Below are positions 7,488-14,830 of a stretch of DNA of 18,417 bases, in pieces. The notes under the pieces were generated by a model that was not told the origin of the DNA, ran no database searches, and saw only the letters and a program-made list of their open reading frames with translations. The stretch lies in contig CAMOIU010000059.1 in assembly GCA_946616295.1 (NCBI GenBank), positions 1 to 18,417 on the forward strand, written 5' to 3'. The position numbers were made by a program, and so were the translations under genes. The first letter of the stretch is position 1, and every line of letters begins with the position of its first letter. Origin of the DNA: CAG-791 sp002392385. GTDB taxonomy: Bacteria; Bacillota; Clostridia; Lachnospirales; Lachnospiraceae.

Positions 7488-7571
7488 GTGCATAAACATT
7501 CCGCAGGAGACTCTTAACACCGCTGCCCGCACGACCGTGCGGGCGCGTGTCTCCGGGAAGTGTTTATGCAC
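7488..7571 (+). other. 84-nt nested hairpin, candidate structured RNA or attenuator
   Basis: The outer arms are an exact 11-bp inverted repeat, GTGCATAAACA (7488-7498) with TGTTTATGCAC (7561-7571). The helix continues past a single-base bulge with TTCC (7499-7502) to GGAA (7556-7559), and past a small internal loop with GGAGAC (7506-7511) to GTCTCC (7549-7554). An apical 9-bp inverted repeat, GCCCGCACG (7525-7533) with CGTGCGGGC (7536-7544), tops it. ACAC at 7517-7520 could instead pair with GTGT at 7547-7550, so the fold may have two states. It fills much of the 218-base gap between mscL and the decarboxylase gene. Only a loose T-rich stretch follows, so it is not a typical terminator. It matches no RNA family that I recognise. 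Confidence 0.55.
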
Positions 7572-7637
7572 TTACTGTTTTCTTACGGTGTCTTCCGGGG
7601 TGTGCCGGAGGACTGCCGGGAGTAAAGGAGGAAGGGG

Positions 7638-9158
7638 ATGCTGCTGGATGAGATCCGGTCGCTTGCGGCCGGGACCTATCCTTTTCATATGCCGGGCCAC
7701 AAGCGGAGACTGGTCCCCGACGAGGCCCTGGCGGACTGGTATGCCCTGGACCTGACCGAGATCGGGGGCGCGGACGACCTGCATGACGCGGACGGCATCC
7801 TGCGGGCGGCCATGGAGAGGACGTCTGCCCTCTGGGGGAGCCGGAGGACCTGGTATCTGACCGGGGGCTCCACGGTGGGGATCCTGGCCGCCGTCAGGGC
7901 CCTGGCGCCCGCGGGCAGCCGGATCCTGATCGCGGCCAACTGTCACCGGTCGGTCTGGCACGCCGCGGAGATCGGCATGCTCAGGGTGCGGAGGCTCCTG
8001 CCGGAGATCGATCCCCGGGCCGGTATCTGCGGGTCTGTAGAGCCGGACCGGGTGCGGGAGGCCCTGGCCGGGATGCCGGACTGCCGCGCTGTGGTGGTGA
8101 CCAGTCCCACCTATGAGGGTGTGGTGTCGGATATCCGCGGGATCGCGGAGGTCTGTCACGCAGCCGGCGTGCCCCTGATCGTGGATGAGGCCCACGGTGC
8201 CCACCTGGGATTCTGCCCGGGCTTTCCGGACAGTGCCCTCCACTGTGGGGCGGATCTGGTGGTCCAGAGCGCCCACAAGACCCTGCCGGCGCCCACCCAG
8301 ACGGCCTTCCTCCATCTGGGCAGGGAGGCCCTGCCCTCTGTATCTGAGGAGGCAGTCGCCAGACAGCTGGATGTCTTCGAGACCAGCTCCCCCTCCTATC
8401 CCATGATGGGGGCCCTGGATGCGGTCACGGCCATGCTGGAGACCCGGGGCCAGGACCTCTTCCGGGCGTGGCGGGAGGCCCTGGACGCTTTTGACAGGAA
8501 GATCAGCGGCCTGCGCAGCCTGCGCGTCGTCTGCCACGGCGCGGACAATCTGGACCGCCATCCGGGCTTCTATGCCTTCGATCCCGGCAAGATCCTTGTC
8601 TCCGGCCGGGACGCGGGACTGACAGGACCGGATCTGATGGAGATATGCCGCGGCCGCTTCTCTGTGGAGGGTGAGATGGCCCTGGGCGACAGTGTCCTCT
8701 TTATGACCGGCTGCGGAGATGACTGGCGCTATCTGGACCTTCTGGCGGAGGACCTCTGCCTTCTGGACCGGGAGCTGACGGAAGCGGGCGCGGGGACGGA
8801 CAGGGACGGAGGAGCGGACGGTCGAAGGGACTATCTGCCCATCCCAAGGCAGGAAGAGGAGCTGTGCCCGGGACAGGTCCTGCTCGAGCCCGCCGTCTGC
8901 GTACCCCGGGAGGAGGCCGCCGGCGGGGTCTCCGGGGAGTATGTATACGCCTATCCGCCGGGCATCCCCCTGCTGGCGCCCGGGGATCCTGTCACGGAGG
9001 AAGTCCTGTCCACGATCCGGCAGATGGAGGCGCGGGGAACCCGCATTCACCGCACCGGTTCCGGCCCCGACAGGTGCCTCTGCATCTTGACAAAAGGTAC
9101 CGCCCCTATGTATCATGATGGAGAAACAGACAGCCAACAGAAAGAGGTACAGCCATGA
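7638..9158 (+). CDS. Orn/Lys/Arg decarboxylase-family PLP enzyme
   Basis: A 506-residue cytoplasmic fold-type I PLP enzyme of the ornithine/lysine/arginine decarboxylase family (SpeA/YaaO type), which makes polyamine precursors or cadaverine. The N-terminal PFHMPGHKRR motif (15-24), the DLTEIGGADDLHD stretch, and the cofactor-binding DEAHGAH (Asp183, His186) are present. The Schiff-base lysine is Lys214 in QSAHKTLPAPTQTA. The C-terminal domain includes YAYPPGIPLLAPGD (about 436-449), typical of this family. Between about 375 and 405 there is a charged, glycine-rich stretch that looks like a loop. The ATG has a GGAGG site seven bases upstream. Its TGA stop overlaps the ATG of the SCIFF precursor (ATGA), implying translational coupling. 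Arginine, lysine or ornithine as substrate cannot be decided by eye. Confidence 0.9.
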   Translation: MLLDEIRSLAAGTYPFHMPGHKRRLVPDEALADWYALDLTEIGGADDLHDADGILRAAMERTSALWGSRRTWYLTGGSTVGILAAVRALAPAGSRILIAANCHRSVWHAAEIGMLRVRRLLPEIDPRAGICGSVEPDRVREALAGMPDCRAVVVTSPTYEGVVSDIRGIAEVCHAAGVPLIVDEAHGAHLGFCPGFPDSALHCGADLVVQSAHKTLPAPTQTAFLHLGREALPSVSEEAVARQLDVFETSSPSYPMMGALDAVTAMLETRGQDLFRAWREALDAFDRKISGLRSLRVVCHGADNLDRHPGFYAFDPGKILVSGRDAGLTGPDLMEICRGRFSVEGEMALGDSVLFMTGCGDDWRYLDLLAEDLCLLDRELTEAGAGTDRDGGADGRRDYLPIPRQEEELCPGQVLLEPAVCVPREEAAGGVSGEYVYAYPPGIPLLAPGDPVTEEVLSTIRQMEARGTRIHRTGSGPDRCLCILTKGTAPMYHDGETDSQQKEVQP

Positions 9159-9298
9159 AGCATATCCAGACCCTTGAAACCCGTGACATGAAGAAGAGCG
9201 CCGAGAACGGCGGCTGCGGCGAGTGCCAGACCTCCTGCCAGAGCGCCTGCAAGACCAGCTGCGGTATTGCCAATCAGCAGTGCGAGAAGGCTGAGTGA
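9155..9298 (+). CDS. scfA: SCIFF ranthipeptide precursor (six cysteines in forty-five)
   Basis: A 47-residue RiPP precursor. The leader part (about residues 1-20, starting MKHIQTLETRDMKK) and the cysteine-rich core match the SCIFF family, which is near-universal in Clostridia. The six cysteines are at 21, 24, 28, 32, 36 and 43, with the GGCGECQTSCQSACKTSC stretch (19-36) being nearly the family consensus. The neighbouring radical SAM maturase is known in this family to form a thioether link between a cysteine sulfur and the alpha carbon of another residue. It is too short for routine gene finders. Its ATG overlaps the decarboxylase stop codon by the ATGA arrangement, with AGAGG upstream. The biological role of SCIFF products is still not firmly known. 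Confidence 0.95.
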   Translation: MKHIQTLETRDMKKSAENGGCGECQTSCQSACKTSCGIANQQCEKAE

Positions 9299-9327
9299 TC
9301 TGCCCTTCGGGATTTAAAGAGGAAAGA

Positions 9328-9360
9328 CTGCCGGAGTGACTCTGTACACTCCGGCAGTTT
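9328..9360 (+). terminator. Perfect 11-bp hairpin between SCIFF precursor and maturase
   Basis: CTGCCGGAGTG (9328-9338) pairs perfectly with CACTCCGGCAG (9347-9357) around an eight-base loop, followed by TTT. It lies 29 bases after the precursor stop codon and 24 bases before the maturase ATG. With only three Ts it is likely a leaky terminator or an RNA-stabilising stem. Either would keep precursor message more abundant than maturase message. Confidence 0.65.
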
Positions 9361-9384
9361 CATGCATGCGGACAGGGAGGGAAG

Positions 9385-10797
9385 ATGATCCATCCATACA
9401 GACTGAACGGTTACAACATCATTCTGGACGTATACAGCGGGAGCATCCACGTGACGGACGATGCCGCCTATGAAGCCATCGTGCTGCTGAACGAAGGCAA
9501 GACCAGGGAGGAGGCTGCGGCTCTCCTGCCTGAGAGACTGGCCGCCTGCGGCGCGCCGGCCCTGACACCGGCGGACACGGAGGAGCTTTTTGACGATATC
9601 GAGACGCTCATCCGCGATGAGAAGCTGTTTACGGAGGATCTCTACAGAGATACAAAGTTCGATCTCAAGCAGAGGAAGACAGTCGTCAAGGCCCTCTGTC
9701 TCCTGGTGGCCCATACCTGCAATCTCAACTGCTCCTACTGTTTTGCCTCCCAGGGAGACTTCCACGGGAAGCAGGGCCTGATGAGCTTTGAGACGGGCAA
9801 GAGAGCGCTGGATTTTCTCGTGGAGAATTCCGGCATGCGCAGGAACCTGGAGGTGGACTTTTTCGGCGGTGAGCCCCTGATGAACTTCGAGGTCATCAAG
9901 GAACTGACGGCCTACGCGCGGAGCATCGAGAAGGAGAAGAACAAGAACTTCCGCTTCACCCTGACCACCAACGGCGTGGGCATCACTGACGAGGTGATCG
10001 AGTGGGCCAACAGGGAGTGTCACAACGTGGTGCTGAGCCTGGACGGCCGGAAGGAAGTGAATGACCGCTTCCGGGTGGACAGGAAGGGCCGGGGCAGCTA
10101 TGACCTGATCGTGCCTAAATTCAAGAAGCTGGTCGAGGCCCGTCAGGGCCGCGGCTACTATATGCGCGGGACCTTCACCCATTTCAATACAGACTTTACG
10201 GAAGATATTTTCCACATGGCGGACGATCTCGGCTTCACGGAGCTGAGCATGGAGCCGGTGGTCACCGATCCCTCCTCCCCGTCGGCCCTGACCGAGGAGG
10301 ATCTGCCCATTCTCTTCGAACAGTATGAGAAGCTGGCGGTGGATATGATCCGCAGAGAGAAGGAGGGCAGGCCGATCACTTTCTACCATTATATGATCGA
10401 CCTCACCCACGGCCCCTGCATCTATAAGCGGGTGACCGGCTGCGGGAGCGGAACGGAGTATATGGCGGTGACGGCCCAGGGAGATCTCTATCCCTGCCAC
10501 CAGTTCGTGGGAGATGACCAGTTCAAGCTGGGCAATGTGTGGGACGGCGTGACGGAGACCTCCGTCAGGGACACCTTCAAGCTCTGCAACGTCTATTCCA
10601 GAACGGAATGCGCGGACTGCTGGGCCAGACTCTATTGTTCGGGCGGCTGCGCGGCCAATGCCTACCACGCCTCCGGAGATATTCGCGGGATCTATCCATA
10701 CGGGTGCGAGCTCTTCAAGAAGCGCATCGAATGCGCCCTTATGATGAAAGCAGCTCTCCAGACCCCTGCGGAGGAGCAGGCGCCTGCGAAGAGCTGA
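9385..10797 (+). CDS. scfB: SCIFF radical SAM maturase (thioether-forming)
   Basis: A 470-residue radical SAM/SPASM enzyme that installs the thioether cross-link in the SCIFF peptide encoded just upstream. The N-terminal ~100 residues form a peptide-recognition (RRE-like) region, with VTDDAAYEAIVLLNEGKT typical of this family. The radical SAM cluster motif is CNLNCSYC (Cys112, Cys116, Cys119). FFGGEPLMNFE and TLTTNGV are the usual barrel motifs. The C-terminal SPASM domain holds many cysteines, including GCGSGTEYM, LYPCHQF, TECADCWARLYCSGGCAAN and YGCELF, for auxiliary iron-sulfur clusters. Length is typical for the family (CteB, Tte1186). The ATG follows a GGGAGG site. The hairpin upstream separates it from the precursor gene. 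Adjacent and convergent lies a small XRE regulator with 37 bases between. Confidence 0.95.
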   Translation: MIHPYRLNGYNIILDVYSGSIHVTDDAAYEAIVLLNEGKTREEAAALLPERLAACGAPALTPADTEELFDDIETLIRDEKLFTEDLYRDTKFDLKQRKTVVKALCLLVAHTCNLNCSYCFASQGDFHGKQGLMSFETGKRALDFLVENSGMRRNLEVDFFGGEPLMNFEVIKELTAYARSIEKEKNKNFRFTLTTNGVGITDEVIEWANRECHNVVLSLDGRKEVNDRFRVDRKGRGSYDLIVPKFKKLVEARQGRGYYMRGTFTHFNTDFTEDIFHMADDLGFTELSMEPVVTDPSSPSALTEEDLPILFEQYEKLAVDMIRREKEGRPITFYHYMIDLTHGPCIYKRVTGCGSGTEYMAVTAQGDLYPCHQFVGDDQFKLGNVWDGVTETSVRDTFKLCNVYSRTECADCWARLYCSGGCAANAYHASGDIRGIYPYGCELFKKRIECALMMKAALQTPAEEQAPAKS

Positions 10798-10834
10798 GAT
10801 CAGGAATAATAGTACAGAAGCGGACGCGGCCGTC

Positions 10835-11080
10835 TCATTCGGGACTGTCCTGTCCGGACGGCTGCGGGGTGCGGACATCGGTCAGTCCGCAGATATAATC
10901 GGTGGTCACACCGTAGAAGGCGGCGAGCTTCACGAGGATGGAAGCCTGCATACGCACCTTGCCCTGTTCATAATCTGAATATGTCTGCTGAGAGATGTGA
11001 AGATAGTCCGCGACAGCCTGCTGTGTGAGCCTGCCCTCTCTGCGGAGTCTTTTGATACGGCTGATATAAGAAGAACACAT
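10835..11080 (-). CDS. Small XRE-family helix-turn-helix regulator
   Basis: An 81-residue DNA-binding protein with a Cro/C1-type HTH. The fold spans about residues 5-62, with the helix-turn-helix in LTQQAVADYLHISQQTYSDYEQGK (in part) and the usual LVKLAAFYGVTTDYICGLTD ending (in part), both typical of clostridial XRE proteins. No sensor or protease domain is attached. I place the start at 11080, where AAGGAG lies eight bases upstream; the open frame extends 25 codons further but has no such site. It converges on the SCIFF maturase and diverges from ylmH, so it could regulate either, or itself. Its target is unknown. Confidence 0.88.
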   Translation of the reverse strand: MCSSYISRIKRLRREGRLTQQAVADYLHISQQTYSDYEQGKVRMQASILVKLAAFYGVTTDYICGLTDVRTPQPSGQDSPE

Positions 11081-11150
11081 ACTTCTTCTCCTTCCAGCTT
11101 GAGTGCTGCGATGGTGTGGAAATAATCTGCTGTGGGGAGACAATGCCGCG

Positions 11151-11206
11151 CGCATCAGCCATTTATAACAGTTGCCGTGGGCTAACTTATATTCTATCGC
11201 ATCAGC
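11151..11206. promoter_or_regulatory. Divergent XRE/ylmH promoter region with a 9-bp direct repeat
   Basis: The 151-bp gap between the XRE gene and ylmH holds the repeat CGCATCAGC at 11151-11159 and 11198-11206. Between them, on the minus strand, TGTTATAAA (plus 11162-11170) is a good extended -10 element for the XRE gene. A weaker TATATT (11188-11193) lies on the plus strand towards ylmH. The repeats bracket both candidate start regions, as operator pairs often do. Confidence 0.35.
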
Positions 11207-11231
11207 GCACAGAAGGGAAGAGACGGATATT

Positions 11232-11999
11232 ATGGAAGACAGGGATATACTCAGGGGCAGGATCCGCGACCTGGCCGCCAGGACCCGGAACGGGGATTAT
11301 CCCACCAGGACCCCCTTCCTCTCTCTTGAGGAGCAGTCCCAGGCCCTGCAGCTTCTGAAGAGCCCGGAGATGGCGGGCACCCGGTGTCTGCTGGCCGGCG
11401 GATATCCGGAGGCCGACCGGCAGGTGATGGTCTTTCTCCCTTCCTGGATGGAAGAGGAGGATTTCGCCCCGGACAGTGTGATCACCTGTCTGCGGGTCAG
11501 GCCCCGCAGCGCCAGGTTCACGGATCATCCCGGTCACAGGGACTTTCTGGGCGCCCTGATGCATCTGGGCATCACCCGGGAGGTGGTCGGGGACATCGTG
11601 ACGGACGAGGAGGGCGCCTATATCCTGGTGCTGGCGGAGATGGCGGAGACCATCGCCGGGGATCTCACCAGGGTCAGGCACACCGCCGTGACGGCGGAGG
11701 CGGTGCCACTGTCGGACTGCAGCGGCGCCCAGAGAAGAGAGAGCGTGGCGGGCAGCATCGCCTCGGAAAGGATCGACGCCCTGATCGGAATGGTCTTCCG
11801 CCTCTCCCGGTCATCGGCCAGAGAACGCGTTGAGGAGGAGATGGTCTACGCCGGCGGGCGTCTGGTGACCAGCGCCTCCTATACCCCGCACCCGGGTGAG
11901 CGGATCAGTGTCCGCGGACTGGGCAAGTTCATCTACCTGGGGACGGAGGGCAATACGAAGAAGGGAAGACTTATCGCCAGGGCGGAGCGGCTTGTGTGA
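11232..11999 (+). CDS. ylmH: YlmH-family S4-domain RNA-binding protein
   Basis: A 255-residue cytoplasmic protein of the YlmH family. An N-terminal YlmH domain (about residues 20-170) contains the expected FLSLEEQSQAL and RDFLGALMHLGITREVVGDI motifs (the latter quoted in part). A C-terminal S4 RNA-binding domain follows (about 184-245, with SSARERVEEEMVYAGGRLV and GERISVRGLGKFI). YlmH-type S4 proteins bind the 50S subunit and are linked to ribosome-associated quality control, related to RqcP. The ATG at 11232 has a purine-rich GGAAGAG site upstream. A TTG 20 codons earlier is in frame but would overlap the candidate promoter. It is followed by trpS after 86 bases, whereas in Bacillus ylmH lies with cell-division genes. 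Confidence 0.9.
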   Translation: MEDRDILRGRIRDLAARTRNGDYPTRTPFLSLEEQSQALQLLKSPEMAGTRCLLAGGYPEADRQVMVFLPSWMEEEDFAPDSVITCLRVRPRSARFTDHPGHRDFLGALMHLGITREVVGDIVTDEEGAYILVLAEMAETIAGDLTRVRHTAVTAEAVPLSDCSGAQRRESVAGSIASERIDALIGMVFRLSRSSARERVEEEMVYAGGRLVTSASYTPHPGERISVRGLGKFIYLGTEGNTKKGRLIARAERLV

Positions 12000-12043
12000 A
12001 GACGCCCGCGGTGGTAAGCTGATACAAAGACAGGCAATCATCA

Positions 12044-12059
12044 GCGGACAGGGGTCCGC
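12044..12059 (+). other. Small hairpin in the trpS leader
   Basis: GCGGAC (12044-12049) pairs with GTCCGC (12054-12059) around the four-base loop AGGG. It has no T-run, so it is not a terminator. It ends 26 bases before the trpS ATG. The 86-base ylmH-trpS gap is too short for a full T-box leader, and I see no T-box motif in it. Confidence 0.3.
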
Positions 12060-12085
12060 GGACAGAAAGAGGAAGAGTACCAACT

Positions 12086-13222
12086 ATGGCCAAGATCATT
12101 CTTACGGGCGACAGGCCCACGGGCAGACTGCACATCGGACATTATGTCGGCTCCCTGCGCAGGAGAGTCCAGCTGCAGAACACGGGAGACTTTGACGAGA
12201 TCTATATCATGATCGCGGACGCGCAGGCGCTGACCGACAACATGGAGAACCCTGAGAAGGTCAGGGAGAACATTGTGGAAGTGGCGCTGGATTATCTGTC
12301 GGCCGGCCTGGATCCCGCCAGGTCCAGCCTCTTCATCCAGTCGCAGATCCCGGAGCTCACGGAGCTCTCCTTCTACTATATGAATCTGGTGACGGTGGCC
12401 AGGCTGCAGCGCAACCCCACGGTCAAGAGCGAGATCCAGATGCGGAATTTCGAGAACAGCATCCCGGTGGGATTCTTCACCTACCCCATCAGCCAGGCGG
12501 CGGACATCACGGCCTTCAAGGCGACCACGGTGCCGGTGGGCGAGGACCAGGAGCCCATGATCGAGCAGACCCGCGAGATCGTCCGGAAATTCAACTACGT
12601 CTACGGCGAGACCCTGGTGGAGCCGGAGATCCTGCTGCCGGACAATGAGGCCAGCATGCGCCTGCCCGGCACGGACGGCCAGGCCAAGATGAGCAAGTCC
12701 CTGGGCAACTGCATCTATCTCTCCGACGACGCGGCCACGGTGAAGAAAAAGGTCATGAGCATGTTCACCGATCCCGGCCATCTGCAGATCTCCGATCCCG
12801 GCAAGGTGGAGGGCAACACCGTCTTCACCTATCTGGACGCTTTCAGCACCAAGGCCCATTTCGAGGAGTATCTGCCGGAGTACCAGGATCTGGAGGAGCT
12901 GAAGGCCCATTACCGCCGCGGCGGTCTGGGCGACGTGAAGGTCAAGAAGTTCCTCAACAACGTTCTCCAGGAGACCCTGGAGCCCATCCGTCAGCGCAGG
13001 GCCCAGTATGAGAAGGATATCCCCTACGTCTACGAGGTCCTTAAGAAGGGGAGCGAGACGGCCGAGAACAAGGCGGCGCAGACCCTCTCTGAGGTCCGGC
13101 GCGCCATGCGGATCGATTATTTCGACGACGAGGAGCTGATCCGGCGTCAGCAGCAGGCATTCAATGAACGTAAGGCCCGTGAAGTGGAAGGCAGAAGAAG
13201 GGGGCGCGGAGGCAGAAAATGA
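12086..13222 (+). CDS. trpS: Tryptophanyl-tRNA synthetase
   Basis: A 378-residue class I aminoacyl-tRNA synthetase that charges tRNA-Trp. The HIGH motif is intact at residues 16-19 (PTGRLHIGHYVGSL) and the KMSKS motif at 201-205 (GQAKMSKSLGN). PTVKSEIQ and the GEDQEPMIEQTREI stretch are typical of the bacterial enzyme. It is somewhat longer than the 330-residue Bacillus-type protein. The extra length is mainly at the C-terminus, which ends in a very basic tail (about 365-378, GRRRGRGGRK). That tail runs into the overlap with the next gene. The ATG follows AGAGGAAG. Its TGA overlaps the ATG of the next gene (ATGA), so translation is likely coupled. Confidence 0.95.
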   Translation: MAKIILTGDRPTGRLHIGHYVGSLRRRVQLQNTGDFDEIYIMIADAQALTDNMENPEKVRENIVEVALDYLSAGLDPARSSLFIQSQIPELTELSFYYMNLVTVARLQRNPTVKSEIQMRNFENSIPVGFFTYPISQAADITAFKATTVPVGEDQEPMIEQTREIVRKFNYVYGETLVEPEILLPDNEASMRLPGTDGQAKMSKSLGNCIYLSDDAATVKKKVMSMFTDPGHLQISDPGKVEGNTVFTYLDAFSTKAHFEEYLPEYQDLEELKAHYRRGGLGDVKVKKFLNNVLQETLEPIRQRRAQYEKDIPYVYEVLKKGSETAENKAAQTLSEVRRAMRIDYFDDEELIRRQQQAFNERKAREVEGRRRGRGGRK

Positions 13223-14445
13223 ACTACCAAGAGGCTAGAAGCAAACTGGAACAGTACGGACAGCTTCATGTACTCCGTTTCTACGACGAACTGAACGATG
13301 ACCAGAAGGAGGCCCTTCTGGCGCAGATCGAGGCCACGGATTTCTCCATCCTGCACTATGTGGACAATCCCCACGAAGGCCTCTCCTTCGGCAAGATCAC
13401 ACCCCTCGGCGCCATGGAGCTGCCGGAGATCGAAGCCCGGAGAGAGGAGTTCACACAGGCCGGTCTGGAGGCCATCCGCGAAGGCAAGGTGGCAGCCGTG
13501 CTCCTGGCGGGCGGCATGGGCACCCGTCTGGGTTCCTCCGATCCCAAGTGCATGTATGACATCGGCCTCACCAGGCCCGTCTATATCATGCAGCGCCTGA
13601 TCGAGAACCTGACCGAGGTGACGGACCAGGCCGGGGTCAGCATCCCGCTTTTCATCATGACCAGCGAGAAGAACCACGACAAGACCGTGGCCTTCATGCA
13701 GGCCCATGACTGCTTCGGCTACGATGCCTCGAAGATCCGCTACTTCGTGCAGGAGATGGCCCCCGCCGCGGACCGCGGCGGCAAGGTCTTCATGGAAGCC
13801 AGGGACAGGATCTGCACGTCGCCCAACGGCAACGGCGGCTGGTTCCTCTCTATGAAAAAAGCGGGTCTCCTGGATGTCCTCCACGAAGAGGGCATCCAGT
13901 GGCTCAATATCTTCGCCGTGGACAATGTCCTGCAGCGGATCTGCGATCCCTGCTTCGTCGGCGCCACCCTTAAAAGCGGCTGCGCGGCCGGCGCCAAGGT
14001 GGTCCGGAAGGCCTTCCGCGAGGAGAAGGTGGGAGCCATCTGCCTGGAGGACGGAAGACCCTCTGTCGTGGAATATTACGATATGACACCGGAGCTGCTG
14101 GCGGCTAATAACGAAAAGGGCGAGCCGGCCTACAATTTCGGCGTGATCATGAACTACCTCTTCAGAGAGGCTGACCTGGAGCGCATCGTGGATGAGATCC
14201 TTCCTGTCCATGTGGTGGAGAAGAAGATCGAGCACATCGATGATAACGGCCAGCCCGTCCATCCCGCTGAGCCCTGCGGCGTCAAGTTCGAACAGCTGGT
14301 GGTGGATATGGTCCGCGAGCTCAGCACCTGCCTGCCCTTCGAGGTCGTCAGGGAGAAGGAGTTCGCCCCCATCAAAAATCCCACAGGCGTGGATTCCGTG
14401 GAATCGGCCCGTGCCCTGTGCCTGCAGAACGGTATCGTCCTGTAA
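13219..14445 (+). CDS. UAP1/UDPGP-type nucleotidyltransferase
   Basis: A 408-residue cytoplasmic sugar nucleotidyltransferase of the UDPGP family. The uridylyl-binding motif LLAGGMGTRLGSSDPKCMYDIGL (about 95-117, quoted in full here as its key residues are GG, TRLG and DPK) is closest in character to eukaryotic-type UDP-N-acetylhexosamine pyrophosphorylase (AGX1/QRI1). FSPxKN-like FAPIKNPTGVDS near the C-terminus and NPxG-type sugar-binding segments also fit. UDP-glucose pyrophosphorylase is the main alternative, and the exact sugar is undecided. The product would be a UDP-sugar for cell wall or exopolysaccharide. Most bacteria use GlmU for UDP-GlcNAc, so this enzyme may add to or replace it. 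The ATG overlaps the trpS stop. Confidence 0.85.
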   Translation: MNYQEARSKLEQYGQLHVLRFYDELNDDQKEALLAQIEATDFSILHYVDNPHEGLSFGKITPLGAMELPEIEARREEFTQAGLEAIREGKVAAVLLAGGMGTRLGSSDPKCMYDIGLTRPVYIMQRLIENLTEVTDQAGVSIPLFIMTSEKNHDKTVAFMQAHDCFGYDASKIRYFVQEMAPAADRGGKVFMEARDRICTSPNGNGGWFLSMKKAGLLDVLHEEGIQWLNIFAVDNVLQRICDPCFVGATLKSGCAAGAKVVRKAFREEKVGAICLEDGRPSVVEYYDMTPELLAANNEKGEPAYNFGVIMNYLFREADLERIVDEILPVHVVEKKIEHIDDNGQPVHPAEPCGVKFEQLVVDMVRELSTCLPFEVVREKEFAPIKNPTGVDSVESARALCLQNGIVL

Positions 14446-14487
14446 GAATACCCTGTAAGAACAGACGCGGACGGAGCGAGGACGATT

Positions 14488-14754
14488 ATGTTCAGAATGT
14501 GGATCAGAGAATTCCGTGACAACCATCTGCTGCGGGATACCGTGGTGGAGGACGATTCCCGGGATACCCGGACACACAAGGTCATGCGCGCCCTGCAGGA
14601 GGGCTGCAATCGCCTGGATCTGGCGGTCCCCCTGTGGCTGGACGCCACGGTGAAGGATTTCCAGCGGCATGCCCGCTGCCGTTTCACCCCGGATGCCTTC
14701 GTGGAGTCGGTGGATTTCGACTATCTGGAGCTGTGGCTCATCGAAGAAGACTGA
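14488..14754 (+). CDS. Small conserved-looking protein of unknown function
   Basis: An 88-residue soluble, acidic protein with no signal peptide or membrane segment. I cannot assign a function. Its pattern (MFRMWIREFRDNHLLRDTVV at the start, DTRTHKVMRALQEGCNRLDL, VPLWLDATVKDF, RCRFTPDAFVES and a final DYLELWLIEED, each in part) resembles a small protein that I recall as widespread in Lachnospiraceae. Trp and Phe are spread through it and charge alternates regularly, which fits a compact alpha/beta fold. The ATG has GAGG seven bases upstream. It lies 42 bases after the UAP1-like gene and so is probably the last gene of the ylmH-trpS operon. A hairpin with T-run follows 77 bases later. Confidence 0.7.
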   Translation: MFRMWIREFRDNHLLRDTVVEDDSRDTRTHKVMRALQEGCNRLDLAVPLWLDATVKDFQRHARCRFTPDAFVESVDFDYLELWLIEED

Positions 14755-14830
14755 TTCTTCACTCTTTCATCAGAGTTTTATCACAGAATGAACACATTTT
14801 CTCTCTATACTGTGTATCAGTGACAGTGAG

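Noticed and set aside
7572..9137. 521-codon open frame on the minus strand
   Set aside because: It is antisense to the PLP decarboxylase and has no recognisable domain. GC-rich codon use keeps the opposite strand open.
9274..10878. 534-codon open frame on the minus strand
   Set aside because: It is antisense to the SCIFF maturase, whose CxxxCxxC and SPASM cysteines prove the coding strand.
11172..11231. TTG start giving a longer YlmH
   Set aside because: The added 20 residues are not family-like and would overlap the candidate promoter; the ATG at 11232 fits better.
12000..12085. T-box riboswitch before trpS
   Set aside because: The gap is only 86 bases and holds no T-box motif, specifier loop or terminator.
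13147..14670. 507-codon open frame on the minus strand
   Set aside because: It covers the UAP1-like gene and part of the small protein gene on the opposite strand and shows no domain.
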